Shown here piece by piece: positions 8,487-12,954 of a stretch of 12,954 nucleotides of DNA. The stretch's first letter is position 1. Each line of letters begins with the position of its first letter. Origin of the DNA: JANMDR01 sp031376425 (GTDB taxonomy: Bacteria > Pseudomonadota > Gammaproteobacteria > Burkholderiales > Usitatibacteraceae). The DNA lies in NCBI GenBank assembly GCA_031376425.1, contig JANMDR010000256.1, forward strand, positions 1 through 12,954, in the 5' to 3' direction. Made by a program: the position numbers and the translations under genes. The notes below the pieces were generated by a model. It had not been told where the DNA came from and did not search any database. It saw only the letters and a list, made by a program, of their open reading frames with translations.

Positions 8487-8524
8487 AGCAAGAATAGCTT
8501 GGTTAAAACCAAGCTATTCTTGCT
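8487..8524. repeat. Perfect 18-bp-arm hairpin between the FecR-protein and giant genes
   Basis: The arms AGCAAGAATAGCTTGGTT (8487-8504) and AACCAAGCTATTCTTGCT (8507-8524) are exact reverse complements around a 2-base centre. The hairpin sits 59 bp upstream of the giant gene's ATG and 126 bp past the FecR-protein stop. On the minus strand the stem is followed by CC and then seven A, not a U tract. On the plus strand it is followed by TATCAATTTTC. It therefore does not have the usual intrinsic-terminator shape in either direction. It may still stop or stabilise transcripts between the two genes, or be a protein-binding or element-end palindrome. I see no second copy in the window. Confidence 0.9.
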
Positions 8525-8535
8525 TATCAATTTTC

Positions 8536-8583
8536 AGCAACTGCTACTGCGCCATTATCAGGAATGGATATCAATCAGTTGCT
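8536..8583. repeat. Distant 8-bp inverted repeat beside the long hairpin
   Basis: AGCAACTG at 8536-8543 is the reverse complement of CAGTTGCT at 8576-8583, with a 32-base interval. It is adjacent to the perfect hairpin and could form a second stem in the same transcript. Eight base pairs at this distance can arise by chance. Confidence 0.35.
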
Positions 8584-8597
8584 TGCTTAGCAATAAC

Positions 8598-8627
8598 AGT
8601 GGCTATCGAGCTTCGCAATAGGCCACT
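8598..8627 (-). repeat. Imperfect hairpin downstream of the FecR-protein gene
   Basis: AGTGGCTAT (8598-8606) and ATAGGCCACT (8618-8627) pair as nine base pairs with one bulged G around an 11-base loop. A smaller CGCCT/AGGCG stem at 8635-8647 follows the FecR-protein stop more closely, and that gene ends in a tandem TAGTAG. Neither stem has a strong U tract, so if either terminates transcription it would be weakly or Rho-dependently. Confidence 0.35.
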
Positions 8628-8650
8628 TCTTAAACGCCTCTAAGGCGCTA

Positions 8651-11065
8651 CTAGCCCGGCCGTCTAAACGCAATCGAACCAGCAATGCCGCTATTTAAGT
8701 TATACATCAAACCGGCACTTTGCCCAGTACGGCCGGTGAAAAAGCCATCAATACTTCCCGTTAACCGTTGCGGTGTGCAATTAGGGCTACAGGTAATGTT
8801 TAGCAAAGATGGTGCAGGTGCGCCAGCAATGCCGCTTGAACCTGCATAGGCTGAAAAATACTGGTCACGATAAATTGGCACACCAGCAGCAGATGCATTC
8901 CAAGTTTGCCCAGCAATGGTCAGATTGAGCGCTGTATCCACCGTGCGGGCGCTGAAATTGGCGTTTAAGGATGCACTATTTAAGGTACCAATATTACCGG
9001 CATTGTCTGTTGGCCGAGTAGAACCAATGACTTCATACACCGCGCTACCAGTCAAAGGCAGTGAGACCGGTCCGCTTTGGGTACCGCTAAAAATATAGTG
9101 CATGCTCTTATTACCCAGAGCCACAGATTGGCCGCCAATGGTGACAGTACCACCCGCCCATCTGCCCCAAACCATACCGGTGGAAGGGTCAAAGCCGTTA
9201 TCAGCGATAGTGGCGGTGCCTACTGCATAGGGCAAATGGCCTTGCAACTGACTGCCTTGGGTAAACGGTGCAGTGAATGCGGTTACACGGCCAGTATCAT
9301 CGCTGGTGACTTCATTGGGGCGATTAGTGGTGTTAAATGAGCGAATATAGGTAGCACTGTTGAGTGCACCAGTAGGGTCAGACACAATACCATCACGGAA
9401 CTGTGCGGCTGAATTTTGTGGTGGCCCTTGGAACGCCACTACCCCATTCACCGTATTATTAGATGTAACCGTAGCGCGATCAGTAAAGCCATAACCTAAA
9501 ATTGCGGCGTTGAGTGTAGCGCCCACAAGACTGCCTGTTAAGCTACCAAAAATATTAGCATTACTGGCCGAGCTTTGGCCATTCGCGTTAGTGATTACTA
9601 ATCCCTGCCCACCAGTGGCCGCATAGAAGCTATTGAGCGAAAACGGTACGTTGGAAGCCGCCAGATTCCAGCTACCGCCGTTATTGGTTCCAGCATTGGG
9701 CATGGTAACGGCGATGGCCGCATTTAGGGTGCGTGCGGTAAAATTAACGTCTAACACGCCACTCACAAAAGCGCCTAAAGTACCAAACTGATTAGTCGGT
9801 GTGGTATTGGCCACTCGCGTGTATTGCACAGTACCAGTCAGTACATCGGACAGATAAGCAGGGTACCCAGAGCTTGCATGAATCCAATGCACGCTACCCG
9901 GCGCAGCACCTGCGGTATTAGGGCCAAATAAGCTCAATCCTGTGGTGTTGGACCAACGACCCATCGCGATATTAGTATTGCCCACATTCACGATTAAAGC
10001 GTCTGCCGCCGTGCCGCCACTAATGCCTACCTGAACGCCGCTTTGCGTACCGGCATAGGCACGGTAACCGCGTAAATTGCCTGCCTCTTGTGTTAAGTCA
10101 GTCGTGAGCGCTTGGTTACCATATGCTAAGGTGCCATTCGCTATCACCACATCACGCAACCCAATTGGGTCAGTGGTAGCAATGGGTGCATTATTATCAA
10201 TCACCGCAAAACCCAAGCCATTACCGCCAGCTATGATAGTTTGGGGAGGCGGTGTATCGCCAGTAGGACCACCTGTTCCACCTCCTGGAGGTGGCGGTGG
10301 GGTCTCACCCAGCACTCCGGGCGCACCACCGCCTCCACCGGTGCCAGCCATAATGCGGGCTGCTTCTTGAATAGCAGGGGGTGTAGGTACTATTTTAGGC
10401 GGCTGCCCAATCTGCACTAAAACTGTTTGATCAGGGTATGAAACAATTTTAATACCTGTCGCAGCGTCGGTTGTTACGTGGCTGCCTTCAATCGTGTAGT
10501 TAAACGTGGTGCTGTCATCATCCGGAACATGCAAAAGATTACCCGAGCCACGAATACCCACCGTTGCCACTCGCGTTTTCATCTGATACTTGGAGCGCGA
10601 TGAATCGCTCAGCAAGCCGGTGAAAGTGCGCAAGGTGCCTTTGAATAAGGACAAAATGGTGCCGTCGGTATCGCCCTTATCAGACTCACATTTTTCAACC
10701 GTCATGCGTGAATTAGATCGCAGCGAGATCCGTGCCTTATCAACCATCGCCAGTTGCGCCATACCATCTTTGCCGGTAATGATGACATCTTTAGCATCTA
10801 CCGCCATGCCTTGCTTTATGGGCTTGGGTGTACCCTCACCACCTACAAGCACCGTAACATCACCGGTAACATAAGTGAAGTCACCACACTTTGCAAATGC
10901 CTCTGCACTGATACCGAGGCTCAGGGCTGTAGCCAATGCCAAGGTCAACACTTGCGGTCGCGCTCTATTCTTGCCAATGGTTGAAGATGCTTTACTTACA
11001 GGCATTTCCAAGGCGTTCACTGAGTTAGATTGAGCCATGTTGGTTGGGTATTTTGCAGTTTTCAT
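8651..11065 (-). CDS. Exported FecR-domain protein with two TbpB-like barrel repeats (probable Slam cargo)
   Basis: The protein has 804 residues. A 36-residue polar, then basic, N-region precedes the hydrophobic core VLTLALATALSLGI, with cleavage likely after AFA (58). No lipobox is present. Residues about 66-220 are a FecR domain (GDVTVLV, ITGKDGMAQLAM, ISLRSNSRM, and RVATVGIRGSG at 165-175). Residues 241-276 are a Gly/Pro-rich linker. Two beta-rich repeats follow at about 366-546 and 632-801. Both have GRW, a His-aromatic-Ile, LTG..Y, GTL, a L..NF.ART core and a late G(S)..G..(T/V)G followed by a Gly-rich strand. This resembles the TbpB-type C-terminal barrel exported by Slam proteins. AAGGTG four bases before the ATG supports the start. 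The Slam-like gene lies 55 bp upstream, so co-transcription is likely. There is no anti-sigma region, membrane segment or sigma-factor neighbour, so it is not a classical FecR regulator. The cargo role is inference. Confidence 0.88.
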   Translation of the reverse strand: MKTAKYPTNMAQSNSVNALEMPVSKASSTIGKNRARPQVLTLALATALSLGISAEAFAKCGDFTYVTGDVTVLVGGEGTPKPIKQGMAVDAKDVIITGKDGMAQLAMVDKARISLRSNSRMTVEKCESDKGDTDGTILSLFKGTLRTFTGLLSDSSRSKYQMKTRVATVGIRGSGNLLHVPDDDSTTFNYTIEGSHVTTDAATGIKIVSYPDQTVLVQIGQPPKIVPTPPAIQEAARIMAGTGGGGGAPGVLGETPPPPPGGGTGGPTGDTPPPQTIIAGGNGLGFAVIDNNAPIATTDPIGLRDVVIANGTLAYGNQALTTDLTQEAGNLRGYRAYAGTQSGVQVGISGGTAADALIVNVGNTNIAMGRWSNTTGLSLFGPNTAGAAPGSVHWIHASSGYPAYLSDVLTGTVQYTRVANTTPTNQFGTLGAFVSGVLDVNFTARTLNAAIAVTMPNAGTNNGGSWNLAASNVPFSLNSFYAATGGQGLVITNANGQSSASNANIFGSLTGSLVGATLNAAILGYGFTDRATVTSNNTVNGVVAFQGPPQNSAAQFRDGIVSDPTGALNSATYIRSFNTTNRPNEVTSDDTGRVTAFTAPFTQGSQLQGHLPYAVGTATIADNGFDPSTGMVWGRWAGGTVTIGGQSVALGNKSMHYIFSGTQSGPVSLPLTGSAVYEVIGSTRPTDNAGNIGTLNSASLNANFSARTVDTALNLTIAGQTWNASAAGVPIYRDQYFSAYAGSSGIAGAPAPSLLNITCSPNCTPQRLTGSIDGFFTGRTGQSAGLMYNLNSGIAGSIAFRRPG
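8663..9172 (-). repeat. Second barrel-like repeat of the FecR-domain protein
   Basis: This encodes residues about 632-801. Landmarks in order are GRW (634-636), HYIF (656-659), LTGSAVYEV (671-679), PTDNAGNIGTL (685-695), LNANFSARTVDTALNLT (700-716), a W at 722, GSIDGFFTG (770-778) and GSIAF (796-800). The late GSIDGFFTGRTGQSAG segment is the part most like the G.F.GP.A.E.GG strand pair of TbpB-type barrels. It carries a close cysteine pair, C759 and C763, absent from the first repeat. Confidence 0.6.
9428..9970 (-). repeat. First barrel-like repeat of the FecR-domain protein
   Basis: This encodes residues about 366-546. Landmarks match the second repeat in order: GRW (369-371), HWIH (393-396), LTGTVQYTR (409-417), PTNQFGTL (423-430), LDVNFTARTLNAAIAVT (438-454), a W at 466, GSLTGSLVG (507-515) and GVVAF (541-545). 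The conserved order and spacing indicate an internal duplication. The first copy is slightly longer and has no cysteines. Confidence 0.6.
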
Positions 11066-11069
11066 AGGG

Positions 11070-11075
11070 CACCTT
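11070..11075 (-). promoter_or_regulatory. Ribosome binding site of the FecR-domain protein
   Basis: AAGGTG lies four bases before the ATG at 11065. It favours this start over in-frame ATG codons at residues 10 and 21, which would give shorter signal peptides. Confidence 0.7.
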
Positions 11076-11120
11076 AATTCGGGGTGGTTACGTCAGATTA
11101 ATACGATGGTTGCAGTGATG

Positions 11121-12599
11121 CTATTCAAAATCACAACGAATATTGGAGCTAATCTCATTTCGACCATAATCGTAAATTGCGACATTTGAGCTATTGCGTG
11201 CATAAATCCATTGCGCTTTGAGGGCGCATTTAGACTGGAATCGCCAGTGCGCACCCATACTCAAATCAGTTGTTTTATCGCGGCCATATTCAATTTGTGT
11301 AGCGCGGGCGAATGCGGTTGTATCGCGCCTAGCGGTATAACCTAGCGCCGAGAACACATAGGTTGTGGGCGATAGCGAATATTGGCCGTAAGCACGAACG
11401 CCATTTACTCGTTTTGACTTATCTGCTTCATTATCGGCCAGACGACGCACAGCCGTATCACGCGTAACGAATGCACCTAGATTAAACATGGGCTGACCCA
11501 CACCATCAAACGTACGTGTGACTGAGCCTGAAACAGTGGCGCTATTGATATCTTCAATGTTATTGCTTAAAAAGCGAACTTGGCTATAACCCAAACCTAA
11601 GCCAAACATGGTCTTATCGTTAGCCGCATAACGATACTCACCATTGGCACCGCGGGTTGTACGATCGTTGTAAGGGCGCGGATCACCCGGTGCCAAGCCT
11701 TTTTGATTAAGTCTACCCAAATTTGCGGTAAGCCTTAATTGACTAGCATCAGTACTGTGCATCATCCCCGCGCGCACTTCTGCGTTAAGAGAATTGAAGT
11801 CTGAATACTTACTATAGGCGCGGCCTTTAATTTCACCCTGACCTACTATCGCCCAGCCATCGGCCAGAGGTTTGGAAAGATCCACACCTAAGGTTGCACC
11901 CACAAAAGGTGCCTTGCGTTTAATTGAGTTACCCGTTGGTGAGACGCCAGTAAGGTTGAATGCAGATTCAACCGCCTTAGTGAAATCGCCCGGTACGCCG
12001 GTGATATTACTGTCATAGCCCAACGATGCTTCACCGTACGCCATGACGCTACGCACCTTAGTGCGCTGCCGTTCCGCAATCGCCGCTAAATAACGGTCAA
12101 TGGTGACCAGCGCACCGCCGGGTGGATTGCTCTGCCGCAAATTTTCAAACGTCGATTTTGCAAGATCAAGTGAGCCTGCGGTAAAGTACGCTCTAGCCAA
12201 ATCCATTTGCGCACCAGCGTTGCGTGGATTCACGGCCAATACCCGCTCAAAGGCAATAATGGCATCGTCAATTTTGCCGCTATCAAGCGCTGCAACGCCG
12301 AGCAAATAATCGAAATCAACCATACCAGCTAAGCGGCCTTGCTGTGCTGCAAGCTCAACAAATGCTTGCTTGGCATTACCTTCACTCAATAATTTTTGCG
12401 CATTTTTTAACAACGCGGCTTCTATGCTTTGCGCCTGCACATTGGCAAGCATCGAAAACTGTAATGTCCCAAGCAATAACGCCGCCCCGAGCACTGATCG
12501 TGCAAGTCGGGGGGGGGTTAAACTTGAAATTCCAAAATTAATCATTTTGTTTCTAGCACCGAGTTTTGCCGGTTCGTTGTACTCAAACTTCTTTATCAT
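11121..12599 (-). CDS. Slam-like TPR / outer-membrane beta-barrel protein (type XI secretion family)
   Basis: The 492-residue protein has a signal peptide core ARSVLGAALLLGTLQFSML with cleavage likely after VQA (56). Residues about 61-160 form three TPR helices pairs (for example YLLGVAALDSGKIDDAIIAF, then VLAVNPRN). From about 185 to the end there is an alternating beta-barrel region that opens with YGEASLGYDSNITG, the GYDSN(I/V) entry typical of Slam (DUF560, surface lipoprotein assembly modifier) barrels. In the family, the periplasmic TPR part and the barrel move cargo with TbpB-like barrel domains across the outer membrane. The chain ends IRCDFE, with C457 and C489 as a possible disulfide. 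The ATG at 12599 is chosen because GAGGA stands four bases in front of it. A GTG at 12614 would add five residues without such a site. The probable cargo gene is 55 bp downstream. Family-level confidence is good; its substrate is inferred from context. Confidence 0.85.
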   Translation of the reverse strand: MIKKFEYNEPAKLGARNKMINFGISSLTPPRLARSVLGAALLLGTLQFSMLANVQAQSIEAALLKNAQKLLSEGNAKQAFVELAAQQGRLAGMVDFDYLLGVAALDSGKIDDAIIAFERVLAVNPRNAGAQMDLARAYFTAGSLDLAKSTFENLRQSNPPGGALVTIDRYLAAIAERQRTKVRSVMAYGEASLGYDSNITGVPGDFTKAVESAFNLTGVSPTGNSIKRKAPFVGATLGVDLSKPLADGWAIVGQGEIKGRAYSKYSDFNSLNAEVRAGMMHSTDASQLRLTANLGRLNQKGLAPGDPRPYNDRTTRGANGEYRYAANDKTMFGLGLGYSQVRFLSNNIEDINSATVSGSVTRTFDGVGQPMFNLGAFVTRDTAVRRLADNEADKSKRVNGVRAYGQYSLSPTTYVFSALGYTARRDTTAFARATQIEYGRDKTTDLSMGAHWRFQSKCALKAQWIYARNSSNVAIYDYGRNEISSNIRCDFE

Positions 12600-12603
12600 T
12601 TTG

Positions 12604-12608
12604 TCCTC
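12604..12608 (-). promoter_or_regulatory. Ribosome binding site of the Slam-like gene
   Basis: GAGGA followed by CAAA and ATG decides the start at 12599. It makes the upstream GTG (12614) and the later ATG at residue 19 less likely, although that later start would give a more ordinary 38-residue signal peptide. Confidence 0.75.
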
Positions 12609-12614
12609 GCCCAC

Positions 12615-12799
12615 TTTTTCGTGATTTATTTAACAAGCCACGCACTCAGTTATGCGCAGCACTTTAAATAAAATTGGGAAATTGATCATTTTTTTTCTGC
12701 AGCTATTAATTGTTTGCACTTCCAGAAAAACATTTACTCTCAGCGCTTGACGCTTGAATACAAACAATAAATTTCTAAAATACAACCCTGCTACAAATG
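12615..12799 (-). other. Probable 5' untranslated leader of the Slam-like gene
   Basis: No convincing gene is seen in this AT-rich stretch between the predicted promoter and the Slam-like ribosome site. It contains an eight-base A tract (minus strand, near 12689-12696), a small AAGCG/CGCTG stem near 12741-12756, and a 19-codon frame (12630-12689) with no ribosome site. I do not recognise a known riboswitch. Confidence 0.4.
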
Positions 12800-12828
12800 A
12801 TAATAAGCTTCCCACACGAGCTTGTAAA
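12800..12828 (-). promoter_or_regulatory. Sigma-70-type promoter for the Slam-like / FecR-protein unit
   Basis: On the minus strand TTTACA (12823-12828) and TATTAT (12800-12805) are separated by exactly 17 bases. Each box differs from consensus at one position. Transcription would start near 12793, giving an untranslated leader of about 190 bases before the ATG at 12599. A second, weaker candidate, TTGCAT-16-TACGAT, lies inside the half-site cluster further upstream. Confidence 0.6.
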
Positions 12829-12871
12829 CCGTTCTAAGCCAAATTGACCACGAACAGTTGCGAATCGTATA

Positions 12872-12911
12872 GTTGCATGTTACAAATGCAACAGTATTAA
12901 CTAACATGCAA
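12872..12911. promoter_or_regulatory. Cluster of inverted TTGCAT half-sites upstream of the Slam-like gene
   Basis: GTTGCAT (12872-12878) and ATGCAAC (12886-12892) form a perfect 7-bp-arm inverted repeat with a 7-base spacer. A third half-site, in TAACATGCAA (12902-12911), is an exact 10-base inverse of TTGCATGTTA (12873-12882). The second and third half-sites are 20 bp apart, close to two helical turns. The cluster lies about 45-85 bp upstream of the -35 box of the predicted promoter. This resembles binding sites for a dimeric regulator, whose identity I cannot name. Confidence 0.5.
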
Positions 12912-12930
12912 AACCGCACACAAAAGCAGA

Positions 12931-12942
12931 TTTAGGCCTAAA
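12931..12942. promoter_or_regulatory. 12-bp perfect palindrome TTTAGGCCTAAA
   Basis: The sequence is its own reverse complement over 12 bases and lies 20 bp beyond the half-site cluster. It could be another operator or belong to a gene beyond the right edge. No gene is visible between here and the window end. Confidence 0.3.
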
Positions 12943-12954
12943 CCATCCTTGAAC

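Noticed and set aside
8525..8580. Minus-strand run reading PDNGAVAVAEN before a stop, possibly a gene remnant
   Set aside because: It is only about 15 codons between stops, with no start, ribosome site or extension into a recognisable protein.
10077..10370. Plus-strand frame with a Pro/Gly-rich tail
   Set aside because: The tail is the reverse complement of the real Gly/Pro linker of the FecR protein.
12600..12614. GTG start for the Slam-like gene at 12614
   Set aside because: The GAGGA site is placed correctly for the ATG at 12599 and would fall inside the coding region if GTG were used.
12630..12815. Minus-strand frame of 61 codons starting with GTG
   Set aside because: It begins inside the predicted promoter spacer, has no ribosome site, and its sequence matches nothing I recognise. 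The inner ATG version (19 codons, 12630-12689) also lacks a ribosome site.

Overview
The window looks like chromosome of a Gram-negative proteobacterium. A betaproteobacterium is my best guess, from the split XdhA/XdhB-type xanthine dehydrogenase, the Slam-like outer-membrane protein with FecR-domain cargo, and the choice-of-anchor-D giant. No rRNA, tRNA, CRISPR array, insertion sequence or phage gene is visible. All supported genes lie on the minus strand, so transcription runs from high to low coordinates.

Right-hand block (12954 to 8651): about 340 bp of upstream DNA carries a good sigma-70-type promoter (12800-12828) and a cluster of inverted TTGCAT half-sites (12872-12911). It leads into a two-gene unit. 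The first gene encodes a TPR plus outer-membrane beta-barrel protein of the Slam / type XI secretion type (11121-12599). Its stop codon is 55 bp before the second gene, an 804-residue exported protein (8651-11065) with an N-terminal FecR domain, a Gly/Pro-rich linker and two copies of a beta-rich domain resembling the TbpB-type barrel domains that Slam proteins export. The simplest reading is a secretor and its cargo.

Middle block (8650 to 1895): a 223-bp spacer contains a striking perfect 18-bp-arm hairpin (8487-8524). It is followed by one giant gene (1960-8427) for a 2155-residue exported protein. This has a signal peptide, about 750 residues of beta-helix-like sequence, then twelve tandem Ig-like modules. 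Eleven are of the ASH / choice-of-anchor-D type, and every module carries a cysteine pair. No C-terminal anchor or sorting signal is visible. A textbook intrinsic terminator (1886-1918) closes the gene.

Left-hand block (1800 to 1): a separate catabolic operon begins, with xdhA (114-1721, iron-sulfur and FAD subunit of xanthine dehydrogenase) overlapping xdhB (1-117, only its first 39 codons present) by ATGA. XdhA has an unusual basic, low-complexity N-terminal extension of about 45 residues. A possible 25-codon reading frame overlaps its start.

The most interesting candidate system is the FecR-fused, double-barrel cargo with its own Slam-like exporter, next to a giant secreted modular protein. 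These assignments come from reading motifs by eye, and no database search was possible.
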